From positions 123,876 through 187,875 of the forward strand of contig NZ_JAJNKB010000009.1 in assembly GCF_021533195.1 (NCBI RefSeq): a stretch of DNA of 64,000 nt, read 5' to 3'. A program made the position numbers and the translations under genes. Below the pieces are notes generated by a model that worked only from the letters and a program-made list of their open reading frames with translations, was not told the DNA's origin and did no database searches. The stretch's first letter is position 1. Each line of letters starts with the position of its first letter. Below, piece by piece: positions 44,096-53,903 of this stretch. This DNA comes from Portibacter marinus (GTDB lineage Bacteria; Bacteroidota; Bacteroidia; Chitinophagales; Saprospiraceae).

Positions 44096-47000
44096 ATGTT
44101 TAGAAATAATATTCTCACGATAATCATCTTATTCATTTGTTCCATCAGCTTTGGTCAAAAAATAGACATGGAACAGTTGGAAGGCTTAAGTCTCCGTAAT
44201 ATAGGGCCTGCAGGCATGAGTGGTCGAGTTACGGCCATTGATGTGGATTTATCAAATACTGACAGAATTTATATTGGGACAGCATCCGGAGGAGTTTGGC
44301 TTTCAGAAAATGGCGGCGTCAGCTGGAAACCGATTTTCGACGAAGAGGAAACGCTTTCTATAGGTGCAATAGAAATAAACCAGCAAAACCCTAGTGAAAT
44401 CTGGGTAGGAACTGGAGAAGGTAATCCACGTAATTCTCACAATAGTGGTCGAGGTTTATACAAGACAAATGATGGCGGGAAAACCTGGAAACTCGTAGGA
44501 TTAGAAAAAACGATTTTAATTCATAGAATCATCGTTCACCGGGACGACCCGAACACTGTTTTTGTGGGAGCTTTGGGATCCGCCTGGGGGCCTTCTGAAG
44601 AAAGAGGTGTATTCAAAACCACTGATGGAGGAAAGACCTGGGATAAAGTGTTATATGTTGACGATGAAGTTGGAGTTGGTGACATGGTGGCGGACCCGAA
44701 TAACCCCAATAAAATACTGGTAGGGATGTGGGAATTTGGTAGAAAACCGTGGACCTTTAATTCAGGTGGAGAAGGATCAGGTTTATATATCACTGACGAT
44801 GCTGGTGAGAATTGGAAAGAAATTACGGCTGAGGATGGCTTGCCGAAGGGAAATTTAGGAAGAATAGGACTGGCCTTCGCTACGAATAAAAGTAATATCG
44901 TTTATGCATTAGTAGAAGCCAAGGTCAATGGACTTTATAAATCAACGGATGGAGGTTATAATTGGACATTGGTCTCTGATAAAAACATTGGCGGCAGACC
45001 CTTTTACTATGCAGAGCTTTATGTAGATCCGTCGAATGAAAACAGGATATATAATCTTCATACCTACGTAACTAAGAGTGATGACGGGGGAAAAACATTT
45101 AGAAGTATTGCTGACTATGGCAATGGAGTGCATCCGGATCATCATGCGTTTTGGATAAATCCTTATGATCCCGATCATATTATTGATGGAAATGATGGAG
45201 GATTAAATATTTCCCATGATGGTGGAGAAACCTGGAGATTTGCTACCAATATACCCGTTGGTCAATTCTATCATGTCAACGTGGATGGCGATTTTCCATA
45301 TAATGTCTATGGAGGTATGCAGGACAATGGCTCATGGGCTGGACCTGCTTATGTTTTGAAAAGTGGGGGAATCAGAAATCATGATTGGCAGGAGTTATAC
45401 TTCGGTGATGGTTTTGACGTTGCAGCTAAGCCTGGTGACAGTCGATATGGATATGCGATGTCACAAGGTGGGAATGTGGGATTCTATGATCGCAAAACGG
45501 GAAGAACTGCATTTATCAAGCCTGTTCATCCGGATGCTGAGTATTTAAGATTTAATTGGAATGCTGCGCTTGCACTGGAGCCTGGCAATCCTGAAGGCTT
45601 ATATTTTGGGTCACAATTTGTTCACTACTCTTCGGATGAAGGAAAAACATGGACCATCATTTCTCCTGATTTAACAACGAATGATCCAGAAAAACAAAAG
45701 CAATTGGAGTCTGGTGGTTTGACTATTGATGCTACACAGGCAGAAAACTACACCACAATCATTTCCATAGCTCCGAGTCCCGTAGATGGAGAAGTCATAT
45801 GGGCAGGAACGGATGATGGCAATCTTCAATTGACCAGGGATGGGGGAGAGAGTTGGACCAATTTGAGTCCTACAATACCTGGATTTCCTAAGGGAGCCTG
45901 GATTCCGAAGTTGGAAGTTTCTCCTACAAATGCAGGGGAGGTATTTGTGGTGGTCAATGATTTCAGGCGTAATAATTGGGAACCGTATCTGTTTCATACG
46001 AAGGATTTTGGTGCAACATGGACGAGATTGGTTGACAAGAATGATGTTGCAAGCTTCACGGTTGCCTTCATTCAAGATGACGAAGAACCCAACCTGATGT
46101 TTTTAGGAACAGATGACGGACTCTATGTTTCATTTGATTATGGTGCCAACTGGAATAAGTGGAATAAGGACTTTCCAAGTGTACAAATCAGAGATTTTGC
46201 TATTCAGAATCGGGAGGCAGATTTAGCCATAGCAACTTTTGGCAGAGCCTTTTGGATATTGGATGATATTAGACCACTTAGAGCCATAGCATCTACTCAA
46301 GGCAAGGTGCTTGAACAGGAATTTGCTGTCTTTGACCCACCTACTGCTTATCAGTCGAGCTCAAGGTCTTATGATGGTATAAGATTCACGGCGCAAGGCG
46401 AATTTATAGGTGATAATAGGGGAACCAATGGCAAAGTGGCTGTCTGGAAAAAGAAATCGGAAGACGATGTGGAGGTTGAAGAGGTCGATAAAGAAGAGGT
46501 CGATAAAGAAGAGGGGCAGGATCAGCCAATGAAAAAACGAAAAAAGAAGAAAAAGAAAGATGCGGACACAGATGATGAGGTAAAGAAAGAAGAAAAGGAG
46601 GAGCAAAAGTCCGAGAAAAAAGCGAAAAAGAATGATAAGGCGATGATGTATGTGATCGATAATAAGGGAGACACTATTCGTACGAGAAGCAGCAAATTAG
46701 AGGATGGAATTAACTTCATCAGTTGGAATCTGGACCAAAAAGGTGTGGATTATCCGAGTTTAAGTGATAGAAGGGGAGATGAAGACAGGGAACCAGGAGG
46801 TGTAGATGCGCTTCCGGGCACTTATAAAATTGTGGTAGCTTACGGCGACTACAAGGATTCTACTGTGATTGCAGTTAAAACAGACCCAAGAGTTGAAGTT
46901 GTAGCGTCTGAAATGATTGCAAAGAATGAAATGATCAGGGACTATGAAAAGATCATTGTTGCTACTAAAAAGTCCATTGATCAATTAAAAGATGCAAAGA

Positions 47001-47386
47001 AAAAGGTCAAGTTGATCGGTGACATGACTGCTGTACTTACTGACAGTGTAAAGGTAGAAGTTGAAGCATTGAACGATAAAATGATAGAAGAGATTGATTC
47101 TATAATAAATGTCTTTACCGAAGTAGAGGAGGTTAAAGGAATTGTTCGAGATCCGGCCAAATATTCATCTATCATCAGGACGCCGAGTCGTTATCTTTAT
47201 TCAGCTTGGGGAGTCCCAGGTGAGAATGCTGAAAATACGGTAATCATTGCAAGAGAGAAAGCGCAAGATCTGATCAATGGTACCAATTCGTTTTTTTCAG
47301 ACACATGGAGCGACTACATGGGTAAGATCAATGCCATCGATTTTAGTTGGTTTGAGGAGATGGAGAAGGTTGAGATTGAGCGGTAG
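44096..47386 (+). CDS. Exported BNR-repeat (sortilin/VPS10-like) propeller protein
   Basis: A 1096-residue exported protein (signal peptide TIIILFICSISFGQ). Residues ~20-740 contain many BNR/Asp-box repeats, for example SENGGVSWKP, KTNDGGKTWK, KTTDGGKTWD and TRDGGESWTN, forming one or two beta-propellers as in sortilin- and xyloglucanase-like proteins. A Lys/Glu-rich segment (~785-855) follows, then a C-terminal ~220-residue domain. No T9SS tail is visible. Similar Bacteroidota proteins are annotated only as glycosyl hydrolase or photosystem-like; no catalytic residue is apparent. Its last 44 bp overlap the convergent aminotransferase gene. Confidence 0.85.
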   Translation: MFRNNILTIIILFICSISFGQKIDMEQLEGLSLRNIGPAGMSGRVTAIDVDLSNTDRIYIGTASGGVWLSENGGVSWKPIFDEEETLSIGAIEINQQNPSEIWVGTGEGNPRNSHNSGRGLYKTNDGGKTWKLVGLEKTILIHRIIVHRDDPNTVFVGALGSAWGPSEERGVFKTTDGGKTWDKVLYVDDEVGVGDMVADPNNPNKILVGMWEFGRKPWTFNSGGEGSGLYITDDAGENWKEITAEDGLPKGNLGRIGLAFATNKSNIVYALVEAKVNGLYKSTDGGYNWTLVSDKNIGGRPFYYAELYVDPSNENRIYNLHTYVTKSDDGGKTFRSIADYGNGVHPDHHAFWINPYDPDHIIDGNDGGLNISHDGGETWRFATNIPVGQFYHVNVDGDFPYNVYGGMQDNGSWAGPAYVLKSGGIRNHDWQELYFGDGFDVAAKPGDSRYGYAMSQGGNVGFYDRKTGRTAFIKPVHPDAEYLRFNWNAALALEPGNPEGLYFGSQFVHYSSDEGKTWTIISPDLTTNDPEKQKQLESGGLTIDATQAENYTTIISIAPSPVDGEVIWAGTDDGNLQLTRDGGESWTNLSPTIPGFPKGAWIPKLEVSPTNAGEVFVVVNDFRRNNWEPYLFHTKDFGATWTRLVDKNDVASFTVAFIQDDEEPNLMFLGTDDGLYVSFDYGANWNKWNKDFPSVQIRDFAIQNREADLAIATFGRAFWILDDIRPLRAIASTQGKVLEQEFAVFDPPTAYQSSSRSYDGIRFTAQGEFIGDNRGTNGKVAVWKKKSEDDVEVEEVDKEEVDKEEGQDQPMKKRKKKKKKDADTDDEVKKEEKEEQKSEKKAKKNDKAMMYVIDNKGDTIRTRSSKLEDGINFISWNLDQKGVDYPSLSDRRGDEDREPGGVDALPGTYKIVVAYGDYKDSTVIAVKTDPRVEVVASEMIAKNEMIRDYEKIIVATKKSIDQLKDAKKKVKLIGDMTAVLTDSVKVEVEALNDKMIEEIDSIINVFTEVEEVKGIVRDPAKYSSIIRTPSRYLYSAWGVPGENAENTVIIAREKAQDLINGTNSFFSDTWSDYMGKINAIDFSWFEEMEKVEIER
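46481..46510 (+). repeat. 15-bp tandem duplication within the BNR-protein gene
   Basis: The unit GAGGTCGATAAAGAA occurs twice in succession, encoding EVDKE-EVDKE in a Lys/Glu-rich linker. It keeps the reading frame and looks like a slippage-derived expansion. Confidence 0.9.
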
Positions 47387-48926
47387 TTTGAAATAATTGC
47401 TCAATAACTTCTGCCTCATGGCTGGACTTGTTATTACCGATGTAGAGAAATTCATTTTTACTGGGTTGGTAAGTATAATCTTTTGACCAGGAGGCAGCAT
47501 TTTCTGAAACTTGCTTGATCGCGTCCAGAATATAAGCGGCTTCCTTGTTGGTCATGGTAGGGTGTATGGATAACCTGACCCATCCCGGTTTGTTAAGAGA
47601 GTCCCCTTTCAAAATTTGCGCTCTTAGCGAATAAGCATTTTCCTGATTGATTTCCAGCAAGTAATGCCCGTAGGTACCTGCACATGCGCAGCCTCCTCGG
47701 ACTTGAATACCAAAAAAGTCGTTTAGCAGCCTGACATATAGATTGTAATGGACAAATTTATGAACAAAAGAGATGACACCAAGTCTTTTTTTGTGCTGTC
47801 CCGCTAATATTGAAATATTGTCAATCCTATTCAATCCATCAAAAAAGTAGTCTAATAATTCATGTTCCCTTGCTTGTATTTTATCCGGGTCCATTTGATC
47901 TTTCAGTTGGATGGCTAATGCAGCTCTAATTCCCTGCATAAAGGGTGGCGTGCCTCCATCTTCCCGGGCTTCAATATCATCTATATAGTCATGCATGGTC
48001 CAGGGACTGGTGTAGACTACCGTACCTCCTCCCGGATTATCTGGTGATTTATTCGAATAAAGTTTGGAATTAAAGACAACGATTCCAGGAGTACCAGGTC
48101 CGCCTAAAAACTTATGAGGAGAAAAGAAAACTGCATCAAGGGCTTGTTTAGGATTTTTCGGATGCATGTCAATTTTCACATATGGTGCTGAACATGCGAA
48201 GTCTACAAAACAGAAACCATTGTGGTTATGAATCATTTCTGCCATCTCGTAATAGGGCGGAATGATGCCAGTGACATTTGAGGCCGCCGTAACGGAAGCA
48301 ATCTTCCAAGTCCTATCTTTATATTTTTCCAGTAATTCTGAGAAATGGTTAAGATCCACCAGTCCATTTTCGTCAGAAGCAATCACTTCGAGATCGACAA
48401 TGGTTTCTAGCCAACAAGTGTGATTAGAATGGTGTTCCATGTGGGTAATAAAAACAACAGGTTTTGCATTTTTCTTGAATGAAAGGCCGGCTTGAGGTAA
48501 ATCAGCTTTTCTACCTAGCAATTTATCCAACCATCCCTGTTGACTTGTGCTTTCTAAGTAGGCATTGGTTCTATCAAAGACCTTAAGACCCATTATTCTT
48601 TGCAATTTATTTATAGCACCAGTCATCCCTGATCCAACAAAAAGTATGACATCCTTTTCATCAGCATTTACATGATTTTTAATGATCTGTTTAGATTGGT
48701 GATAAGCATTGGTCATGACTGTCCCTGTATAGCTGGTCTCAGTATGGGTATTAGCAACTATAGGAGAGAGCAACTTATTCACCTTTTCTTCAATTTCATC
48801 ATACATTCTGCCGCTTGCGATCCAATCGGCATAGACGAGAGGTTTGCGACCCTGAGGGGTTGAGATCTGGTGATCAATGCCTGTGATTTGAGATCTGAAT
48901 TTATTAAAATATTGCTCTAAAGACAT
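47343..48926 (-). CDS. Class V aminotransferase (cysteine desulfurase/selenocysteine lyase-like)
   Basis: A 527-residue PLP enzyme, longer than typical SufS (~410). The N-terminal VYADWIASGRMYDEIE, NTHTETSYTG and ILFVGSGMTGAINK contact PLP. VFITHMEHHSNHTCWLE and FVDFACSAPYVKID follow, and the PLP Lys is in FFSPHKFLGGPGTPG (~residue 271). RGGCACAGTYGHYLLE contains a CAC near the position of the SufS/CsdA active-site Cys. Sulfur transfer is therefore possible, but the family also includes other lyases. The C-terminal ~40 residues form a Ser/Gln/Pro-rich tail, which is the part overlapping the convergent BNR gene. Confidence 0.85.
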   Translation of the reverse strand: MSLEQYFNKFRSQITGIDHQISTPQGRKPLVYADWIASGRMYDEIEEKVNKLLSPIVANTHTETSYTGTVMTNAYHQSKQIIKNHVNADEKDVILFVGSGMTGAINKLQRIMGLKVFDRTNAYLESTSQQGWLDKLLGRKADLPQAGLSFKKNAKPVVFITHMEHHSNHTCWLETIVDLEVIASDENGLVDLNHFSELLEKYKDRTWKIASVTAASNVTGIIPPYYEMAEMIHNHNGFCFVDFACSAPYVKIDMHPKNPKQALDAVFFSPHKFLGGPGTPGIVVFNSKLYSNKSPDNPGGGTVVYTSPWTMHDYIDDIEAREDGGTPPFMQGIRAALAIQLKDQMDPDKIQAREHELLDYFFDGLNRIDNISILAGQHKKRLGVISFVHKFVHYNLYVRLLNDFFGIQVRGGCACAGTYGHYLLEINQENAYSLRAQILKGDSLNKPGWVRLSIHPTMTNKEAAYILDAIKQVSENAASWSKDYTYQPSKNEFLYIGNNKSSHEAEVIEQLFQTTAQSQPSPSPQTN

Positions 48927-49017
48927 GAGACGGTTTTATAATAGCAAATATAGCAAATTACCAACTTTATCACTTATGGGGTTGAATGTTAACGGTATAG
49001 GAGCACAAACTTATGAT

Positions 49018-49527
49018 TTACCACCCACGATATTTAGGTGCCTCTACATTATTGATTCTCATGTATACTAAAATCTGGCCACGGTGGTGGGTCATATGGT
49101 CGGTCATTAGCATCATGATTTGTTGAATTTCCATAGGTCCAGCAAAGAAATCTACCGTTTCAGACATTCTATTCTCAGGAAAATCCTGTACAGCTTCTGT
49201 ACTTAAAATGAAAGTACTTTGAAGAATTTCTATTACGGCGGCTTTTGACAATGTGCTGTCTTTTAAATCAAAGTTGTGCCTTGTACCCTCTAAGTAATCT
49301 GTACTAAGCCACATCATATTGCGAACCATGTGTAATAGTTGCTCTTTAAAGGTCATGGCTTCCGGGGTAGGTTTAAAGTCGTAAAGTTCTTCAGGCATGG
49401 CTTCTGCACATTCAATGGTATATTTTGCAGCGTTGGCCCATTTTTTCAAGAAATTAGATTTATAGTCAGCTTGTGCAGTGAGCATACAAGTGGAAAATAT
49501 TAAAATTGTAATTAGAATAGATTTCAT
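49018..49527 (-). CDS. Exported DinB-like four-helix metal-binding protein
   Basis: A 169-residue protein of the DinB/YfiT superfamily with an N-terminal signal peptide (ILITILIFSTCMLTAQA), so it acts outside the cytoplasm. The likely metal ligands are His in FKEQLLHMVRNMMW and the pair in TDHMTHHRGQILVYMR. The superfamily includes thiol-dependent (bacillithiol/mycothiol) transferases, but the substrate is not known. It is a single-gene unit diverging from the lipoprotein at 49629. Confidence 0.83.
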   Translation of the reverse strand: MKSILITILIFSTCMLTAQADYKSNFLKKWANAAKYTIECAEAMPEELYDFKPTPEAMTFKEQLLHMVRNMMWLSTDYLEGTRHNFDLKDSTLSKAAVIEILQSTFILSTEAVQDFPENRMSETVDFFAGPMEIQQIMMLMTDHMTHHRGQILVYMRINNVEAPKYRGW

Positions 49528-49628
49528 TTTGAAAACGAATTTGAGCTCGCAAAACTACAATAATTATTGATCTCCTTACATTAATTAATATATTTGCAAC
49601 TTCAATAATATATGATAAAACAGTGACA

Positions 49629-50207
49629 ATGAAAATAGCGGTAAGTACCATTTTAATAGTTGTTTTTTTAAGTTCATGCGCCAATGATGGAAGGGTAGAA
49701 CCTACAGATCAGATAGAAGCGCCTCAGAAAATTGAAAGAACAGATAAATTGCCTTTTGCGTGTGACTTCATAGATGAAAAAGAGATGTTAAGCATCTTAG
49801 ATAAGGATGTGAATCTTGAAGTCTTAGATGGTAATAGAAATAGAAAGAGTGAACACAGTACATCGTGTTTCTACAAGTGGGATGATATTCAATATGACGT
49901 TTCCGGAGTGATGATCCAAATCAATCGAAATCCTCTGCCTGATGAGATACCAAACTTTGTTCAGAAGTCTTTAGATAACAAGCGGTGGGAAGGGGAAAGA
50001 AGTTATGACGATCCCAACATAAGTTTCAAGTATGATGACATGGAGGGTATGCCTTTTCCTGTGATTTACAATCGTGAAACCAATAAATACTTTTTTGGCT
50101 TAAAGGACATGTTTGTTTGCTCCGTTGTTTTCAATTATCCGGCTGAGCCTGATCAGCTAGATGCATGGTTTAGAGAAATTGCTACTAAAATCGTAGAGAG
50201 CGTTTAA
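49629..50207 (+). CDS. Lipoprotein of unknown function
   Basis: A 192-residue lipoprotein with a good lipobox (IVVFLSSC, Cys ~16). ATG 49629 is chosen over the in-frame GTG two codons earlier. The mature domain begins FACDFIDEKEMLSIL and contains STSCFYKWDD, a pattern seen in DUF3558-like envelope proteins with two conserved cysteines, but family assignment is tentative. No operon partner; tRNA-Leu follows 148 bp downstream. Confidence 0.7.
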   Translation: MKIAVSTILIVVFLSSCANDGRVEPTDQIEAPQKIERTDKLPFACDFIDEKEMLSILDKDVNLEVLDGNRNRKSEHSTSCFYKWDDIQYDVSGVMIQINRNPLPDEIPNFVQKSLDNKRWEGERSYDDPNISFKYDDMEGMPFPVIYNRETNKYFFGLKDMFVCSVVFNYPAEPDQLDAWFREIATKIVESV

Positions 50208-50274
50208 ATCCATAGTAGTAATTCTGCATGAAAATTTATTCGTCGAATGAAAGTGATTTATTTTCAATAGAATT

Positions 50275-50284
50275 TATATTTTTG
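50275..50284 (+). promoter_or_regulatory. Candidate -7 element for tRNA-Leu
   Basis: TATATTTTTG resembles the TAnnTTTG element and lies ~70 bp upstream of the mature tRNA. A TTTATTTTC tract ~10-18 bp before it is only a poor -33 match. Confidence 0.3.
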
Positions 50285-50355
50285 CATTCGCATTGGCAAA
50301 AGCCAGTGAGATTGTGTAGAGGAAAAGAAACTCTAAAACAAGGCATATGATAAAG

Positions 50356-50437
50356 GCCTCGGTGGCGGAACTGGTAGACGCGCTGGATTCAAAATCCAGT
50401 TCCTTCGGGAGTGGGGGTTCGATTCCCCCCCGAGGTA
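50356..50437 (+). tRNA. tRNA-Leu (anticodon CAA)
   Basis: An 82-nt class II tRNA. Acceptor GCCTCGG (50356-50362) pairs with CCGAGGT (50430-50436, terminal G-U), with discriminator A. The anticodon stem CTGGA/TCCAG closes loop TTCAAAA, giving CAA. A variable arm (TTCCTTCGGGA) and T loop (GGTTCGATTCC) are present. CCA is not encoded. Discriminator A and a long variable arm agree with leucine. Confidence 0.97.
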
Positions 50438-50440
50438 CTA

Positions 50441-50475
50441 AAAAGCTTCACTCTGAAAAGGTTGGAGCTTTTTTT
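50441..50475 (+). terminator. Terminator after tRNA-Leu
   Basis: AAAAGCTTCA (50441-50450) pairs with TGGAGCTTTT (50463-50472; one G-T pair) around a 12-nt loop and runs into a T tract. Confidence 0.75.
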
Positions 50476-50800
50476 ATTATAAAATGGAGCATTTTACAAG
50501 TAGGGGAATATAAAAACCAAACACCCTGCGGGTTTGCAGCAGTTTCACTCTGCAGGAATTACATATCTAAATCATCCATCTGAGTAGACGCTTCGAGCCG
50601 TTGTTCGCAGTTCAGAGCTAAAAAGAACCCACTCGACAAACACACTATAGGTTAACTCATCATATTTGATATCACAATTCATTAGCAAATACATGAGCAG
50701 GTAGAACAGCTACTACTACCTTATTACACCAGAAACAGATCCCTGCCTTCGAACTTTTCAGAAAAATTATGTATATTTTATATGAATAAATCGTGTTAAA
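50476..50800. other. Intergenic region between tRNA-Leu and the STM3941-like gene
   Basis: 325 bp with stop codons in all frames that matter and no recognisable RNA, repeat or mobile element. Its 3' end holds the promoter and leader of the gene at 50801. Confidence 0.5.
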
Positions 50801-51343
50801 ATGAGCTCAACAATTGAAATTCCCCTCAATCGAAATAAATTATTCGTATTACTAGGTGCCGCGGTACTTTTTATACTATTGGGCGTATGGCTCATTTGGT
50901 ATGCTAGTTTTCCTGTAACGGATGGAGAATCGCTTTTTACAGATCCACTGATCCTACGCACTTTAGGAATTATATGCATTATTTTTTTTGCTGGGGCAGG
51001 AATCTTGGGATTTAATAAAATACGAGATCGAAGAACTGGGCTGGTCATAAACAACCAAGGAATAATAGACCACTCTAACGCCTCCAGTATCGGATTGATA
51101 AGATGGAAAGAAATAAGCGACATAGAAGCGACAAAAGTGATGTCTACCAAATTCCTTCTTGTTAAACTAAAGAATCCTGATGAATATATTTCAAGAGCAG
51201 AAACCAATATGAAACGAAAATTGATGTCAGTGAATCATAGAACCTATGGAACACCTGTTACCATCACTTCGGACCGATTAAAATACGATTCTAATGCATT
51301 GGAGCAATTGATTAAGTCAGAATTTGACAAACATAAATCATAA
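50801..51343 (+). CDS. STM3941-like membrane protein with PH-like domain
   Basis: A 180-residue protein with the N-terminus EIPLNRNKLFVLLGAAVLFI and two transmembrane helices (~13-32 and ~52-72) followed by a C-terminal PH-like domain (GLVINNQGIIDHSNASSIG, then IRWKEISDI). This layout matches the STM3941 family, whose function is unknown. It starts at ATG 50801 and ends 10 bp before the T9SS protein at 51354, so the two could be co-transcribed. Confidence 0.8.
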   Translation: MSSTIEIPLNRNKLFVLLGAAVLFILLGVWLIWYASFPVTDGESLFTDPLILRTLGIICIIFFAGAGILGFNKIRDRRTGLVINNQGIIDHSNASSIGLIRWKEISDIEATKVMSTKFLLVKLKNPDEYISRAETNMKRKLMSVNHRTYGTPVTITSDRLKYDSNALEQLIKSEFDKHKS

Positions 51344-51353
51344 ATTAAAGACC

Positions 51354-52106
51354 ATGAAAGCATCAAAATTACTATTCCTCTTTTTTGTAATTGTACCTCA
51401 ATCCTATTTGCTTGCCTGCTCCTGCGGTGGGCCTTACGAGACAACATTCTGCCGTGCTGTCTTAGAAGATAATAACATTGTCCTGGCTGTGGTCACAGAT
51501 ACTTTAGGATACTCAGATGTTCAAGTGACGATTATCGATAATATATTAAACGAAATAGCAGAAGATACCATCAAAATATTAGGTCAGGATGGACTTAATT
51601 GTGGGGAATCAATGGGCTTCTTTGCGCTTGGAGATACCGTCGTTTTAGCCTTAGATAAAGGCGAATATCAAGAGGCCACTACAGGAGAGCCCTATCAATA
51701 TTATCTAGACGGTTGCGGACGAAGGTTTTTACGCTATGCTGAGGACAAGGTCTATGGAAGCATTTCATTTGCAACTGATTCCTTAGAATATGAAAGTTTC
51801 AAAGCCTCAATTGAAATTTGCATACAGACAGCAAATTTGCAAGAAAATCAAATAGTTATTGAGGAGCTAGTAAGTGTTTACCCTAATCCAGTAAAGGAAA
51901 CACTGAATGTTAATGTTTCAACTATTACAGCTTCGAAAATTGCCTTCGATCTGATCGATTCGAATGGTGCGATGATGATGAAGAACTTGCAACTTAAACC
52001 AGGTATTAATCGATTCGAAATTCCTGCTGATTATCCTCCGGGTACTTACTTCATGCTGGTTAACTTTAGAAGAGATCAACATGTCATTAAAATTTTACAC
52101 CTGTAA
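51354..52106 (+). CDS. T9SS-sorted secreted protein with Cys-rich N-terminal domain
   Basis: A 250-residue exported protein. ATG 51354 gives a clean signal peptide (LLFLFFVIVPQSYLLAC); the open frame begins at a TTG 30 bp earlier. The mature N-terminus CSCGGPYETTFCRAV, with later cysteines at LNCGES and LDGCGRRF, resembles the NTR/TIMP-like Cys pattern, but this is a weak match. Residues ~172-250 are a T9SS sorting domain (VSVYPNPVKETLNVNVS, PPGTYFMLVNF, VIKILHL). Confidence 0.82.
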   Translation: MKASKLLFLFFVIVPQSYLLACSCGGPYETTFCRAVLEDNNIVLAVVTDTLGYSDVQVTIIDNILNEIAEDTIKILGQDGLNCGESMGFFALGDTVVLALDKGEYQEATTGEPYQYYLDGCGRRFLRYAEDKVYGSISFATDSLEYESFKASIEICIQTANLQENQIVIEELVSVYPNPVKETLNVNVSTITASKIAFDLIDSNGAMMMKNLQLKPGINRFEIPADYPPGTYFMLVNFRRDQHVIKILHL

Positions 52107-52187
52107 CCTTAATAGTAATACCTTCGTCGAAGAAATTGTTGCATTTATTCTAAGCACTCTATTTTGCAATTAAGAAAAAAAATAAAA

Positions 52188-53903
52188 ATGAAAAGACTTT
52201 TAACCATATTGCTTTTAGCTGCCATGATTCAATTCTTATTGCCGACCATTGGCCTAACACAAACAAAGGCTGATGAAATTTATCAACTTCTAGAATTGTA
52301 CAACACATATCATCAGTTTAATGGTTCTGCACTTGTTGCACAACATGGAAAAGTGGTTCATAAGGGAGGCAATGGCCTGGCAAATATGGAATGGGACATC
52401 AAAAACACTTCAGATACCAAGCACCGGCTGGGATCCATTACTAAACAGTTCACTGCGATGTTGATTTTGCAGCTGGTAGAGGAAGGTAAACTCGATCTCC
52501 ATAAGCCTATTGAAAAGTACATCCCTAATTACACAGGTAAACATAAGAATAAAGTGACGCTACATCATTTGCTAACGCATACTTCTGGCATTCCTAGCTA
52601 CACTTCGTTTCCAGGTTTTTTTCAAAATGATTCAAGAAATCCATATACACCTGAAGAATTTACGATGTATTTCGCTGACTCTACTTTAAATTTTGAGCCA
52701 GGCTCAAGATATGAGTATAGTAATTCAGGTTATTTCTTGTTGGGCTATATCCTCGAAGAAGTAACAGGTAATTCTTATGAAAATGAACTGAAGAAAAGAA
52801 TTTTAGATCCTCTCCAGATGAAGGATACCGGATTCGACCGTCACCAAGATATTCTTAAGAATCGGGCTACAGGATATGAAAAGCAGGGTATGAATTATAT
52901 CAATGCTCCATATCTAGATATGTCAATCCCCTATTCTGCAGGTTCTCTTTATTCTACGGTCGAGGATTTATATAAATGGGATCTGGCGTTGTATACTGAC
53001 AAGCTCCTTTCTGATAATTTGAAAGAACAAATGTTTACTGATCATATCAATGGATATGGCTATGGATGGGGTGTCAGTGAAAGGGACGGTAAAATGATCA
53101 TCAGTCATGGTGGAGGTATCAATGGGTTCAATACTTTAATTACGAGATATCCACAGAGTAAAGATTTGGTAGTGTTGCTTAATAATACCGGAGGAACCAA
53201 CCTGGGAGAGATTTCAAAAAACATTATGGCCATACTTTACGATGAACCGTATGAAAAGCCAAAAGAGTCTTTGGCCAGAAAATTAAGTGAATGGATTGAG
53301 GAAAAAGGAGTAGAAAAGGGAATTGCAGAGTTCAGAGCAATGAAGAATGATGACCTGTATTACGTCAGTGAGCGAGAACTGAATAGTTTAGGCTATAATT
53401 ATCTGGGATTAGAGAATCTTGATAAGGCGCTAGCGGTATTTGAGTTGAACACATCATTATTTCCGAATAGCTGGAACGTCTATGATAGCTACGGAGAAGC
53501 TCTGATGAAGTCTGGTGATAAAAAGGCAGCCATTGAAAATTATAGGATTTCTGTACAAATGTATCCCGGAAATGAAGGTGGCATTGAAAATTTGAAAAAA
53601 CTGGGTTTTGATGTTTCAGAATTAAAAGATGAGGTTGAAGTGTCGGATGAAATTCTTCGATCCTTAGTAGGAACTTATGAACTGCAGCCGGGATTTGATA
53701 TTACCATCATTAAGGACGGAAAGGCAATGAAGGCAGAAGCTACAGGACAACAGGCCATACCTATTTACCCTAAATCGGATTATGAATTCTACGCAAAATT
53801 GATCGATGCACAATTGATCTTTAATAAAGGAGACGATGGCAGCATCGAAAGTTTTACCTTGAAACAGGGTGGACGTGATACCACTGCAAAAAAAATTAAG
53901 TAG
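52188..53903 (+). CDS. Exported serine hydrolase, class C beta-lactamase/PBP4* type
   Basis: A ~571-residue exported protein (ATG 52188; signal LLTILLLAAMIQFLLPTIG). The beta-lactamase-fold domain (residues ~20-345) has the nucleophile motif SITK (~residue 83), YSNSGY (Tyr-x-Asn, ~177) and HGGG (~305) in place of the KTG box. A C-terminal extension holds TPR-like helices (ALAVFELNTSLFPNSWNVYD) and a small beta domain. Such proteins are usually esterases or D-aminopeptidases, so beta-lactam resistance should not be assumed. It converges with the gene at 53907. Confidence 0.88.
   Translation: MKRLLTILLLAAMIQFLLPTIGLTQTKADEIYQLLELYNTYHQFNGSALVAQHGKVVHKGGNGLANMEWDIKNTSDTKHRLGSITKQFTAMLILQLVEEGKLDLHKPIEKYIPNYTGKHKNKVTLHHLLTHTSGIPSYTSFPGFFQNDSRNPYTPEEFTMYFADSTLNFEPGSRYEYSNSGYFLLGYILEEVTGNSYENELKKRILDPLQMKDTGFDRHQDILKNRATGYEKQGMNYINAPYLDMSIPYSAGSLYSTVEDLYKWDLALYTDKLLSDNLKEQMFTDHINGYGYGWGVSERDGKMIISHGGGINGFNTLITRYPQSKDLVVLLNNTGGTNLGEISKNIMAILYDEPYEKPKESLARKLSEWIEEKGVEKGIAEFRAMKNDDLYYVSERELNSLGYNYLGLENLDKALAVFELNTSLFPNSWNVYDSYGEALMKSGDKKAAIENYRISVQMYPGNEGGIENLKKLGFDVSELKDEVEVSDEILRSLVGTYELQPGFDITIIKDGKAMKAEATGQQAIPIYPKSDYEFYAKLIDAQLIFNKGDDGSIESFTLKQGGRDTTAKKIK

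Noticed and set aside
46361..46719. Phe/Leu-rich minus-strand frames under the BNR gene that look like membrane segments
   Set aside because: They are the complement of the Lys/Glu-rich linker codons and not real helices.
50347..50583. 78-codon open frame over tRNA-Leu
   Set aside because: It runs through the tRNA and its terminator; the translated similarity of such frames is an artefact of tRNA conservation.
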